Notes: generated by a model from the sequence alone, not told the origin. A stretch of DNA of 64,000 bases from Petaurus breviceps papuanus (GCA_028583685.1 JAMXIF010000086.1:17372704-17436703), one strand, 5' to 3'; counted from the stretch's first letter, positions 1-10,937 are shown. Program-made: numbers and translations.

Positions 1-116
1 GGCAACTCATTCCTGTCCAGTGAACTGCTTGAAGTGCAAAGCTATATTAGATAGAAACAGGTAATCTGCATCCGAGTTGTCAAAGTCAAATGGAAATAGA
101 TAGTAACAAAAATTGA

Positions 117-360
117 TTTGTTGTTGTTTGGTCATTTTCAGTCACATCCAACTCTTTGTGATCCATTTGGGGTTTTCTTGGCAAAAGTACTACAGTGCTT
201 TGCCATTTCCTTCTCCAGCTCATTTTACAGACAAGGAAAGTGAGGTAAATAAGGTTAAGCAACTTGCCTACGGTCACAAAGCTAGTGTCTGAGGTCAGAT
301 TTGAACTCAGAAAGATGAGTCTTCCTGTCTCCAAGCCTTGCACTCTATCCAATGCCCCAT
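117..360 (-). repeat. Marsupial tRNA-derived CORE-SINE (MAR1/WSINE type)
   Basis: In plus orientation it begins ttgttgtttggtc (the antisense AACAA tail) and contains the hallmark ccatttggggttttcttggc. It continues through a core-SINE middle and ends at cactctatccaatgcccc, the antisense of the tRNA-like head. It is nearly full length but diverged. Confidence 0.85.
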
Positions 361-960
361 TTAGAAAACGACAAATTTGCATTATCTATGTTGTATTGTA
401 TTTTATTTACTTCTTAAAACATTCCCCAATTACACTTTAATTTTGTTCAAGGCACACTCAGGATTTCTAAGGGACACTGCCTATGGTCAACAAATTTGAT
501 ACCTCTGATCTGTTTGGCTCCTACAGAGCAGTCTCCTCAGAGAAGAAAAGCAATGAATTAATTAGAAAGTTCAGCAATCCCCCGAAGTATATTTACCTTC
601 TGAAGGGAGTCTAAACCACAATTTAGCACAGGAACACCATGGGAAAGAGGGACTCACCAGAATCACAAAGGATTTCCTCAAAAGTAACTCCAAAGTTTCA
701 TTCCCTTCAGGGGAGAAATGATGAACTATCTGAGTGCTTATATGTCTGTAATGTTTTATGGACTGTTATGGGTCCCCGTGTTTCATACATTTTTGTGGAT
801 TAAAAAGATTACTTCATAACATGTCCATGTTGTACATTATATGCCCGTGAGTTAGGGAACTGCTTACTACTTACTACCTTCATGTGAGAGAAAGTATATT
901 GAAACTTTATTTTGGATATTTCTCTAGAATAAACTTCTGCAGTAGGGGAAGAGAGACACA
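361..960. other. No recognised feature
   Basis: This is AT-rich intronic sequence with no convincing coding frame or repeat that I can name. Confidence 0.5.
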
Positions 961-965
961 GACAG

Positions 966-1030
966 AGGGCAAGGGCGAGGGCGAGGGAGAGGGAAAGGGA
1001 GAGGGCGAGGGAGAGGGAGAGGGAGATGGG
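966..1030. repeat. Purine-rich hexamer microsatellite (GGGAGA/GGGCGA)n
   Basis: About eleven imperfect hexamer units alternate gggcga, gggaga and gggaaa on the plus strand. The all-purine strand could form non-B DNA. Confidence 0.85.
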
Positions 1031-1149
1031 GACAGAGAGAAAAAATAACCCTCTGGATTTAGGCCCAAATGAATGGACCTGCTCTGTTTAGATCCAGAAT
1101 CTTTTGGGAGAAAAGACAGGGCTAGAGCATAGGTTATATGTTATTATCT

Positions 1150-1305
1150 ACATTTTATTACATTTATAGAGGAGAGAGCTAAGGCTCAGAGAGGTCAGAC
1201 AAGTTCCACAAAGTCACAAAAATAATATCAGAACAGAGACTGAACACAGGTCTGACTCCAAGTCCAGGTGCTCTTTCCCCTAAGCCATACTGCCCTGCTA
1301 TCACC
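1150..1305 (-). repeat. MIR-type SINE fragment
   Basis: The order is antisense MIR: gagctaaggctcagagaggt, then cacaaagtcacaaa, then actgaacacaggtctgactc and agtccaggtgctctttcc. It is an old and diverged copy. Confidence 0.65.
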
Positions 1306-1604
1306 AAATCAGTCAGACAAATAGCAAGTATTTTTTAAAATCTAAAAGACAAAACTTGTCCAGCATATCCTATTAAGCAATGTGATGAACTATAGAAAGA
1401 AATAAAATCTATTAGTAAGTACAAAATGTTATAAAATAGAGTATACAAGATTGACATCTTTTTTGGAGGGGCAGATGAGTTTCTAAAGTGGGGAAAAAAA
1501 TCACATATTATCAAAATTACCCTTATAATCTCTTAAATTGTCCATGATGTTGAACAGTTATAGTTGGAAAGGGTTCAGGATCTCTTTAAAAGAATACAGA
1601 CTCA

Positions 1605-4321
1605 GAGTCAAGATGGCAGAATAGAAGTAGGACCTCTGCTAGGCTCTGGCTTCCACCTTCCCCAATCCATGTAAAAAGGGGACTCTAAACAAACTTTGGA
1701 GCTGCAGAACCCACAAAATGACACAGAAAAGCTAACCTCCCACTGAGGACAGCCAGGGAGCTGTGGAGCCCAGTCCCACCCCGAGGCTTTAGTCCCGGGG
1801 TGGGCCTGACCAGCTACCAGCCAGAACTACCCCAGATCAGCAGCATTTGTGGCCATTTCCAGATTTGTCAACATATAGATGCAAAGGACAAAGTGAGAGG
1901 TCAGTGCAGTCTGGACTTTGGGACCCAGTAAGTGGGAGTGCTGGCTTGAGATGCCCAGCACAGCCAGCCAGCACCACATGGCAGCTTCAGAGTGTAGGGG
2001 AACCAAGCACCAGTCTGAGAGGTAATCGCTCTTGCTTTAACCTGTTTGGATCTGGATGGCAGTCCAGGGTAGAGGTCCTGGGGTGTGTGTCCAGCTTGCC
2101 AGAGCGTGTGGAGACCTCAAAGAGGGCACCCATCTAATACCTCTGGCAGCTGAGAAAACCCCAGTGTTTGGGACAAAAGCTCCCCTGTCTGGTTGCAGAG
2201 TCATACTGTGGCAAAAAGCCCAGGGGTCAAGTGACTGAGGGGCAACATGACCAGGCAAAGGAAACAAAGCAGACAGAAGATTCCAACATTAGACTCCTAT
2301 TTTGGGGACAAAAAGAAGCAAAGCATGGAACAGGAGGAAGACAGTGAAATCAGACCACCTGCACCAAAAGTTTCAAAGGAAAATATGAGCTGGTTATAAG
2401 CCATAGAGGACCTTAAGAAGCAGATAAGAGAAGTGGAGGAAAAATTGGGAAGAGAAAAGAGAACGATGCAAGAAAATTATAAAATGAGTCAACAGCCTGA
2501 CTGAGGAAAATAACACCTTAAAAAATAGACTAACTCAAATGGCAAAAGAGGCTCAAAAAGGCAATGAGGAGAAGAATGCCTTAAAAAGCCGAATTTGCCA
2601 GATGGAAGAAGAATCTCAAAAGCTCAATGAGGAGAATCATTGCTTCAGAATTAGAATGGAGCAAATGAAAGCTAATGACTTTATGAGAAATCAAGATGCT
2701 ATTAAACAGATTCAAACAAATGACAGAATAGAAGGCAATGCGAAATATCTCATGGGAAAAATCACTGACCTGGAAAATAGATCCAGGAGAGAGAATTTAA
2801 AAATTATTGGACTACCTGAAAGCCATGATCAAAAGTAAGAACCTAGAAATCATTCTCCAGAAAGTTCTCAAAGAAAACTGCCCTGATGTTTTAGAACCAG
2901 AGGGCAAAATAGAGGTTGAAAGAATCCACCAATTACCTCCTGAAAAAGATCCCAAAAAGAAAACTCCTAGGAATATTATAGCCAGGTTCCAAAATTCCCA
3001 GATTAAGGAGAGAATATTACAAGCAGCCAGGAAGAAACAATTTGAATACTGTGGAAACACGATCAGGATAACCCAGGATCTGGCAGCTTCTACACTGAGG
3101 GATCGAAGGGCTTGGAATATGATATTCCGGAGGTCAAAGAAGCTGGGATTAAAACCAAGAGTCACCTACCCAGCAAAACTGAGTATCATGTTTCAAGGGA
3201 AAATATGATCATTCAATGGAATAGAGGACTTTGAAGCATTCCTGATGGAAAAAAACACAGTTGAATAAAAAATCTGACATTCAGATACAAGAAGCAAGAG
3301 AATCATGAGAAGGTAAACAGGGAAAAGAAATCATAAGGAACTTATCAAAGTTGAACTATTAACATTCCTACACAGAAAAACAATAATTGTAACTTATGAA
3401 ACTTTTATCAGTAGTTGAAGGGAATAGAAATATATATGTGTCTATATATGAGGATATATGGGCATATGAATACATGTGAATGTGTGTACATATGTTTACA
3501 GGTATACATAGATAGAGGGCACAGGACCAATTTAACAGGAAGGGATGATACTTAAAAGGTGAAATTAAGAGGTGAGAGAGGAATATAATGAGAGGAGATA
3601 GGGAGATACAGAATGGGGTAAACTATTTCATATAGAAGAGGCAAGGGAAAATGGTTACAATGGAGGGGAAGAATAGGAAGGCAAAAGGGAATGGGTCAAC
3701 CTTATTCCCAGTGAATTTATCTTGAGAAGGGAATGACATACACACTAAATAGGGTATCTCACCCTCCAGGACAGTAGAGGGGGAAGGGGATGATGGAAGG
3801 GACGGCAGGCTAGGGGGGAGGGAAATTGGAAGCACCCACTTTTCAAAAGGGAAGGGATCAAAGTAGAGAATAGAACAAGTGGGAGGTGGGATAGGAGGGA
3901 AGGAAATATAGTCAGTCTTTTACAATATATCTACTATGTTAATGATTTGCATTAGCCACACATGTACAATCTATATTGAACTGCTTATCTTCCCAGTAAG
4001 AGTGGGAGACAAGGGAAGAAGGGAGTGAATCTGGAATTCAAAGTTTCAAAATCAAATACTCAAATATACATATACTACAATTAATACTATTTTACATGTA
4101 ATTGGAAAATAAGATATACAGGCACTGGGGCATAGAGATCCAGTCGAAAAGTCGAAAGGGGTAGGGGAGAAAATATGGGAGACAGCAGATTGGAGGAGGG
4201 GATATCCTGTGGGATTGCTATTTTGGGGCGGTGGGTAGGGGGAAAACGGGGAGAAAATCTGTAACTCAAAATCTGGTAGAAATGAATGATGTAAATCAGA
4301 AGCTAATAAAGCATTTGAAAA
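1605..4321 (+). mobile_element. HAL1-A: half-L1 retrotransposon, 5' UTR + ORF1 + 3' UTR, no ORF2
   Basis: The element starts at gagtcaagatggcagaatag, has a GC-richer 5' UTR to about 2246, an ORF1 region at 2247-3308 and a 1-kb 3' UTR ending in aataaagcatttgaaaaaaa. No endonuclease or reverse-transcriptase sequence lies between ORF1 and the 3' UTR. Flanking copies of aaaagaatacagactca (1588-1604) and aaaagaagacagactca (4322-4338) match at 16 of 17 bases and form a target-site duplication. The 2.7-kb unit therefore inserted as a whole, as HAL1 elements do using ORF2 protein supplied by L1. Confidence 0.88.
2247..3308 (+). pseudogene. HAL1-A ORF1 (L1 ORF1-like RNA-binding protein, decayed)
   Basis: The reading starts MTRQRKQSRQ and continues with a charged, heptad-rich coiled coil. 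The RRM-like signature LENRSRRENLKIIGLPES sits near 2770-2825. The C-terminal domain ends with RITQDLAASTLRDRRAWN and LGLKPRVTYPAKLSI. The frame is interrupted by an early stop after ENMSWL (near 2397) and by frameshifts around 2490, 2835 and 3250. Intact length would be about 354 codons, normal for L1 ORF1p, a trimeric RNA-binding chaperone of the retrotransposition particle. Confidence 0.88.
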
Positions 4322-4462
4322 AAAAGAAGACAGACTCACAGAGCAGATGATGTAACCATATGAAATGGTTACTATGGAAACAATTGAATGTAAATTTTAT
4401 TTTCCACATATCCAGATAAGTTACTGATAAAGAGATATATGAATCAAGACTTCTACTTAAAT

Positions 4463-4660
4463 CAGTTGTTCTAACCTTTTCTTTTTGTCACATATGCTTT
4501 TGGCAGTCCAGTTAGGCCTATGGGGCCTTTCTTAGAATGATGTTTTTAAATGAAGAAAATAAATACATAACATCATAAAGGAAACCAATTATATTGAAAT
4601 ACTATACACACACATTTGCGTGTGTGTGTGTTTTCGTGGACCTCTAGCTAAGAACCCCTG
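4463..4660. mobile_element. hAT-superfamily MITE with 8-bp target duplication
   Basis: The left end cagttgttctaacctttt and the reverse complement of the right end (caggggttcttagctag) form imperfect inverted termini of the hAT CAGNGGTTCT type. The flanks acttaaat (4455-4462) and acttaaac (4661-4668) match at 7 of 8 bases, the duplication size expected of hAT elements. It is 198 bp with no coding capacity. An internal acacaca/tgtgtgt palindrome sits near 4610-4632. Confidence 0.8.
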
Positions 4661-4889
4661 ACTTAAACAGAAAACAAGAAAAACAGGCAAAAACTTAAGT
4701 CAAAAGGGAAAGTTGACAATTAGGGGAGGAAAACACTCAAAAGGGTTTCATATTTGAAAGTGATTATATTAGGGGATAATCATATCATCATATAATTGTA
4801 GAGAAGACTGAAGAAAGCCAAAGGAAACAGAGCAGTAGTCTTTTATCTGACCAAGAATTCTCAGAAAGCCAACTAAGCCTGTCTCATTA

Positions 4890-5046
4890 CCGTGTTTCCC
4901 CGATAATAAGACCTATCCCGAAAATAAGCCCTCCCCGTACTGTGTAAGATTCCTCTAAAATAAGCCCTCCCCTGAAAATAAGCCCTCTGGTGTTTTTCTG
5001 TCCAAAGAAAATAATAAGACAGTGTCTTATTATCGGGGAAACACGG
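4890..5046. mobile_element. TA-flanked MITE, short copy (Tc1/mariner-like)
   Basis: It has perfect inverted termini of 23 bp beginning ccgtgtttccccgataat, flanked by TA on both sides (4888-4889, 5047-5048). It is 157 bp. The interior is a set of aaaataagccct repeats. It equals the two ends of the long copies at 34859 and 41728 joined at an internal 30-bp direct repeat. TA duplication suggests the Tc1/mariner superfamily; I do not know the family name. Confidence 0.9.
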
Positions 5047-5216
5047 TAGCTCTGCAAGCCTAAGTAGAATATAGCTCTGAATACTGCATTAAATAGCATG
5101 ACGAGATACTCATACCAACAAAGACTCAGAATATCAATCTCATTCTCAGTCTAGTACATATAGTCATCGAGTGGAATTCTGCGCATGATTGTCCATATTA
5201 TTCATTCATTCATTCA

Positions 5217-5380
5217 TTTATTTATTTATTTTTAAGCAATCGGGGTTAAGTAACCTGCTCAAGGTTACACAGCCAGTTATTTCTGGGTGTGGTGCTGAGT
5301 ATCTGAGCCCGGGATTCGATCTCCAGGTCATCCCGACACTGGAGCCGGTATTCTTACTCGCTGTGCTACCTGGCCGCCCC
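5217..5380 (-). repeat. tRNA-like SINE (ggcggccagg family), antisense copy
   Basis: Its reverse complement begins ggggcggccaggtagcacag, with an A-box-like tagcacagcgag and a B-box-like gatcgaatccc, and ends in an A/T-rich tail. It is the same family as 31013-31309 and 44623-44778. CpGs are well kept, so it is fairly young. Confidence 0.8.
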
Positions 5381-6224
5381 CAAGAAATTGGTTTTTGTTG
5401 TCCATATTATTTAAATCAGTTCTCACATTTTTGCTGAATGTATTTTGTTGACATTATCTTGATGCAACTCTATTATATGGGATATAACAATAATTGGAGT
5501 GTAAGAGTACAACACTTAGTAAAGACATGCTTGTATGTGAGTGGTTAATCAAAATCTAAAAGCTATGGTCACAAGAAAGAAAATCTTAACTAATGTAAGA
5601 AAAAAAAAGAATATATCTCATACTTAAAATTGGGGTGTTATGGGGGGGACATATATTCATATCATAATTTCCCTTGAAAAAAATGAGATCAGGGTCTTAA
5701 CTGGTTCAGAAGTAAAGTAAAATCCTTGTTAAGAAAAATTATAAAGTACAAAATTAAATTTAAATTACCATTTTATTAAATGATCTTATGTTTCACAGTT
5801 CTATAGTTAACTAATAAATGACAAATATGAATTAGAGACAAGTAAGAAATGGTTGTCCTTGGGATCTTCTGCACCATCTAAGTAGCCTGCATGAAAAGGT
5901 TTGGAAAATTGTTGCTTTAAATGAATTCCTAATGATAGAAGCTTTCACTATTAGGAAATATTATACAAAATGTCAGGCAAAACTTTGAGAGACTAACACC
6001 TTGTAAATGCAAGGTATCCCCCATCTTCAAGACTGCTCATAGAATTAGAAATTTATGTCAAATGTCAAAAAGAATTTAAAGTTACTTCCCACTTGCAGCT
6101 TGGATTCTATCTATGATATTACTGATAAGAGATAATCCAATCATAACACAAAGAGCTTCAATAACAATCTTTTAAGGAAGTCCATTTAATTTTTTTAGAC
6201 AGTTATATGATAGCACACCTATAA
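5381..6224. other. No recognised feature
   Basis: This is AT-rich intronic sequence. I see no coding frame or repeat that I can name. Confidence 0.5.
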
Positions 6225-6935
6225 GACATGACAGAAAAAGAAAATGACAAATGTTGGAAGAGATGTAGAAAAACTGGGACACTAATGTATTGTTGGTGGA
6301 ACTATGAACTGATCCAATCATTCTGGAAAGCAATTTAGAACTATGCCCAAAGGGCTATAAAACTCTGCATATCCTTTGAACCAGAAATACTACTCCTCGG
6401 TCAGTATCTTAGGGAGATTGGGGGGGGGGGGAGAAAAAAAGGACCTATATGTACAAAAATATTTACCACAGCTTGTGTTGTGGGGGCAAAGGATTGGAAA
6501 TGTCCATCAACTGGGGAATGGCTGAAAAAGTCGAGGTATACGATTGTGATGGAATATCACTCTGCTATAAAAAATGATAAACAGAATAGTTTCAGAAAAA
6601 CCTGGAAAGATTTATATGAATTGATGCAAAGTGAAGTGAGCAGAACCAGGAGAACACTGTACACAGTTAACAGCAATATTGTAACAATGATCAACTGTGA
6701 AAGATATAGTTATTCTTATCAAAACAATGATCCAAGACAATTCCAAAGGATCCATGATGAAAAATGCTATCCACATCCAGAGAAAGAACTGATAAAAGAA
6801 TCTGAATGCAGATCAAAGCATTAAATTAGCATGGTTAATAAGAAAATGTTTTGCATGACTGCACATGTATAATCTATAACCAAAACACTTGCCTTTTCAA
6901 GGAGAAATTAGAAATTAAATTTTTAAAAAATGAAT
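6225..6935 (+). mobile_element. L1 3' end (ORF2 C-terminus and 3' UTR), 5'-truncated
   Basis: The sequence follows the L1 ORF2 tail: tgttggtggaactatgaact, an ATP-rich middle, tcaactggggaatggctgaa, then gaagtgagcagaaccagg and gatccaagacaattccaaag. The frame 6480-6824 still reads WKCPSTGEWLKKSRYTIVME, the marsupial L1 counterpart of the primate L1 segment containing MEYYSA. A G-run (6421-6432) interrupts it. It stops abruptly inside the 3' UTR where the next L1 begins. Confidence 0.8.
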
Positions 6936-7349
6936 GTTAAGGCTGAGGCAGACTGGGAAGCGACTGTGCTGTGCGCAGGGGCAGGCCAGGAGGAGGCCTG
7001 ACCGATAAGGGGAGCAAGTTGTCCCACCAACCACAAGGGCCACTACCAAGACTTTCACCAAAAGTCTGGAAAGAGACTGGTAAGGACTGGTAAAGGGACT
7101 AGAAAGAGCAAGGTAAGGACCAAATGCAGGGCCCCTGTCCAGGACAGCAAATACTCCTGGGACTACCACTCCATAGTCCAGAAATTTTAAAAAGAGCCTC
7201 CAAGGACCAGGATGGCAGAGTGAACCCAGCCTGCTCCAAACTCCCCCTCTGACCCTGAAAACATAGTAACTATTGCCCCAGGGCAAAACCCTAAACAGTA
7301 AAGGCTTGGGAACCCTAGAGGAAGGGCGTGGCTAAGGCCCTGCCTCAAA

Positions 7350-8280
7350 ATGGATAGAAAGCAGACTACAAAGACTCTGGAGTCCTACTATCCTCAGAGG
7401 GAGGAACCAAACTCAGAGGGAGACAATGTGGACTCCACACCCATAGCTGACAGAAAGCTCTCCTAGATGAGCTCAAAAGGAACTTTGAAAACCAAATGAG
7501 AAAGATAGAAGACAAAATGAATTAGAAAAACATTATGATGAAGAAAACAGCTCCTTAAAAAGAAAAGTCTATGATATGGAAAAGGAGCTACAAAAACTAA
7601 CCAAGGAAAATGATTTGCTAAAAACCAGAATCAACCAAATTGAAACAAATAACTCTATGAGGAACCAAGAATTAGTCAAACAAAACAACAAGAATGAAAA
7701 ATTAGAAAAAGAGGTAAAATATCTCAATGGGAAAATAACTGACCTGGAAAACAGATCCAGGAGAGATAACCTGAGAATCATAGGCCTACCAGAAAATCAT
7801 AATGAAAAAATGAGCCTACACAACATTCTCCAAGAGCTCATTAAGGAAAACTGCCCTGAGATACTAGAACCTGAGGGTAAAATAGAAATCGAGAGAATCC
7901 ACCGGACACCTCCTGAAAGAGATCCCAAAATGAAAAGTCCTCGAAATGTTGTGGCCAAACTCAAGAACTACCAGGTAAAAGAGAAAATACTTCAAGTGGA
8001 CAGAAAGAAACAATTCAAATATCAAGGAACCACAGTGAGGATTGCACAGGATTTGGCAGCCTCTACCCTGAAAGATCGGAGGCAGTGGAATTCAATTTTC
8101 TGCAAGGCAAAAGAACTTGGGTTAAAACCAAGGATCACCTACCCAGTGAGACTGAGCATATTCTGCCAGGCAAAGAGATGGTCATTCAACGATATAACAG
8201 ATTTCCAGACCTTCCTGATGAAAAAGCCAGAACTCAATGGAAAATTCAACCTCCAATTTCAAGATGCAAGAGTGACATAG
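7350..8280 (+). pseudogene. L1 ORF1 (RNA-binding protein); C-terminal 234 codons open
   Basis: The start codon is likely the ATG at 7350 (MDRKQTTKTLESYY). An early stop and a frameshift break the N-terminus, then 7576-8280 is open for 234 codons. That part has a heptad coiled coil (residues 1-60), the RRM signature LENRSRRDNLRIIGLPENH (about 56-75), and a C-terminal domain with RIAQDLAASTLKDRRQWN and LGLKPRITYPVRLSI. This is standard L1 ORF1p, diverged from the HAL1 ORF1s here, so it belongs to a separate L1 lineage. Confidence 0.88.
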
Positions 8281-8956
8281 AAAGGTAAACAAGGAAAATA
8301 AACACATACACACACCCTGTTATTTAATAAGAGCAAACTGTTTACAGACAAGTAGATGGTATGAGTATAAATTACACAAAATGACGATTAAAAAAATCTT
8401 ATTAAAGGCTACAAAGGGACTGCAATGGAAGAAGAGAAATGAATGAAGTGGAAAAGGTTAAATTATGCCACACAAAGAGGCATAAAAATAATATAGCAGA
8501 GGAAAAGAAGGGAGGGAGAAGAGTATTATATGAGCTTTTCCCTCATTGGGTCTGGTGGCAAGGAGGGAAGAACAACCAGTTAAGCATAGGACTCTATGGA
8601 GAAGAGACGTAAAACATATCATATTAGAGGGAAAGAGGGAGGGAGAGGAGCTTGGCATGAGATTTGTTCCTGTCACTCTTGGTGCTAAGAAGAAATAACA
8701 TACTTCATTAAGTATAAAAATATCCTACAGGCAGTAGGAGGGGGAAAGGGCTATGAAAGGGGGGAGGTGGTTAAGGGAGGGAAGAAGTAAGGGGGAAGGC
8801 GAGGAAAAGAGAGGGGGGCTGATAAGGGAACACTGAGGGAGGTGGGGGTCAAAAGGAAAACTATTAAGGAGGGGAAGGGAGAAGGGGAGAAAAAATAGAA
8901 GCATTAACAGGGGAGGGAATAGGATTCAGGGAAAGGAACAGATAATAATCATAACT

Positions 8957-9115
8957 GTGAATGTGAATGGAATGAACTCTCCCATAAAATGGAGGCAGAG
9001 AGCAGAATGGATTAAAAATCATAATCCTACAATATGCTGTTTACAAGAAACACATCTGAAACAGAGGGATACACATAGGATAAAGGTAAAAGGCTGGAGT
9101 AAAATATATCCTTCT
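8957..9115 (+). pseudogene. L1 ORF2 N-terminal endonuclease fragment
   Basis: About 53 codons match the start of the APE-like L1 endonuclease: NVNGMNSPIK, AEWIKNHNPTICCLQETH and HRIKVKGWSKIY. In-frame codons extend a little upstream (QIIIITVNVNG). Everything downstream, including the reverse transcriptase, is missing. Confidence 0.85.
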
Positions 9116-9353
9116 TCTCTTAGATGCAAGATTTCATATATAGTAGATACAATGCTGTAAAAGAAACTATGAAAATAGAGAAATAAAGGAAGTTTTCTGT
9201 GGACTTACACAAAGAAATCAGGAAATAATATACATAAAGACTACAACACTAATAAATGGTGAGGACAACAAAAGAAACAGAATCTTATATGAAACTATAA
9301 TGACCAAAATTGGTCCAAAAAAGTGATATGAGAAGACACTTCACTCTCCTTTT

Positions 9354-9929
9354 TTTAAAAATCATCAATCTTTATGAGATTATTTAATAGTATTATTTCC
9401 AACATTTTACTGGCTTCATTGTTTCAGTTTTTGTTCTGTTATTTAGTTTTAATTTTTTCTTCAATTAATTAAGTTATCTGAAGGATGGATGGTATTTTGA
9501 TTGTGATTTTAGAAATCAAAGAGACTTCAACTGTCCTTGCTTGTGTCTTGGATTTGTCTCACAATGCACAAACCATTGTCCACGCCTTTTCACAAAGTAA
9601 CAGTCCTTGCAACATTTCTTTAGAACAGCTTTTGTTTTAAACCCAAGAGCAGGCTGAAAGGATGGAAGCAGGTAATGTGAAAGAAATGGATGAATTATTG
9701 AGATATACTTCATGGGACCTGAATCTATGGGGACTGCACTTTGTTGTGATGCACACAGGAATGCAGAGACTGAGGAAGGTGTTCAACTTGTTGATGTGGA
9801 AAAGAGGACTGCTGATGGTAAGCATCATTTTCTTTACAGAGATGCCATGTTTTAGCCAAACCTGGTGCAAGTGGTGGAAGTGAGGGGTCCCCATGGTGCC
9901 CTCCTCACAATGTCGCTGCTACCGAGGCC
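9354..9929 (-). pseudogene. MRPL36: Processed pseudogene of MRPL36 (mitochondrial ribosomal protein bL36m)
   Basis: On the minus strand, 9516-9713 encodes PALGFKTKAVLKKCCKDCYF followed by VKRRGQWFVHCETNPRHKQ. This closely matches the conserved C-terminus of MRPL36, including the Cys-Cys-x-x-Cys and His/Cys zinc-ribbon residues. The preceding stretch (9637-9894, another frame) resembles the mitochondrial-targeting N-terminus, so at least one frameshift separates the two halves. There is no intron. The copy is flanked by an 11/12 direct repeat, cactctcctttt at 9342-9353 and cactgtcctttt at 9930-9941, and a T-run beside 9354 corresponds to a short poly(A) tail on the minus strand. It is an L1-type retrocopy inserted in an L1 3' UTR. 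The usual family length is about 100 residues. It is not expected to make protein. Confidence 0.9.
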
Positions 9930-10115
9930 CACTGTCCTTTTCAAAGGTGGGGGTTAGGAGGGCGGAACATGTGCAACACTAGACATAATGTCAGACATTG
10001 TGGACACATTGGTTACTTTGCTTGATGTTTTTTCCCCATTTATATATTCTTTACTACATGGACTGGTTCTCTTTTATAAATGTATGTTATGAAAACAAAA
10101 AGATCGATAATTATT

Positions 10116-10937
10116 TTTTCAAAAAAACCACCAAAGCATCCAAATTTAAAATTTCTTTCCCCCCTGTCTATTAGTTAACATTCTTTTGTTGTACTATTTT
10201 CCCAAGCCATCCCCTTTGCTTGTCCTCATTCTCTTCCCTTCTAGTCTACTCTGAATTCTACTCTCCAATCCATGGCCTAAACTCCTATATGTTGCTTTGT
10301 TAGCTTCTATGTCCTGCAGGATGTTAATGTTTCTGAAGTACTGAATGTGAACAACCCGCTCTATCCCATTTCTAACAATTATTCCATCTGTAGATCTTAC
10401 TCTATCTTTCCTTTTTCCCTTCTGCTATGCCTTACTCTTAGAAATATCAATCTATAAAGGAAATATTATCAAAAAGAAGTAATGTCTTTTGCTGGGAGTT
10501 ACCCTGTATCCTGGTTCTATCCCTTTTCCTTACCATGATCATTTACTACTCCAAAGACCAAAACTGCCCAATCTGTGGCTTTATGTTCCCTTACTTTACC
10601 TCACTTGGGGTGATGGTTGCCTTTGGACTATTAAGTTCCCTCTCCTCAAAGAGTATAAAGTCCCTGGAAGTAGAACCAGTTCTAAAGAAGGTATCATGCA
10701 AATTTCTTCCCCCCCTCCAAAAAAAACAAGCTATTCCATACATTCTCTCTCTCATCCCCCTCCTCCCTCCTTTCCCTACTATGTGATATCTCCCATAAAA
10801 TATACAGATTCACTGACTCTATTAATAAAGTTACGCTGAAATTTTCAGTCCTTCTAAAGTCTTTTTTCCTGCCTTGATGATTCCTCTGTCCTTTCTTACT
10901 GCTAGTTTATTGCTTTCTTTTTTAAAAATAATAATTC
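10116..10937. other. Unassigned pyrimidine-rich stretch
   Basis: The plus strand is rich in C/T with runs such as ccccctccaaaaaaaa. Frames of 83 and 116 codons overlap each other here and resemble no family I know. It may be a diverged retroelement on the minus strand, but I cannot show that. Confidence 0.4.

Larger units (their letters stand above)
6938..10115 (+). mobile_element. L1 element with internal deletion of most of ORF2; split by the MRPL36 retrocopy
   Basis: It has a 5' UTR from about 6938, ORF1 at 7350-8280, a purine-rich ORF1-ORF2 spacer, and the start of ORF2 (8957-9115), read as MNVNGMNSPIKWRQRAEWIK and ICCLQETHLKQRDTHRIKVK. These retain the Asn and Glu of the endonuclease active site. 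After about 9120 it jumps to L1 3'-end sequence (atgaccaaaattggtccaaa). That sequence is interrupted at 9354-9941 by the MRPL36 pseudogene and resumes at ttcaaaggtgggggttagg. About 3 kb of ORF2 is missing. The 5' end is present, which is unusual for L1 copies. Confidence 0.8.

Noticed and set aside
10489-10839. 116-codon frame and an overlapping 83-codon frame
   Set aside because: They overlap in different frames in pyrimidine-rich DNA with no domain, splice context or family resemblance.
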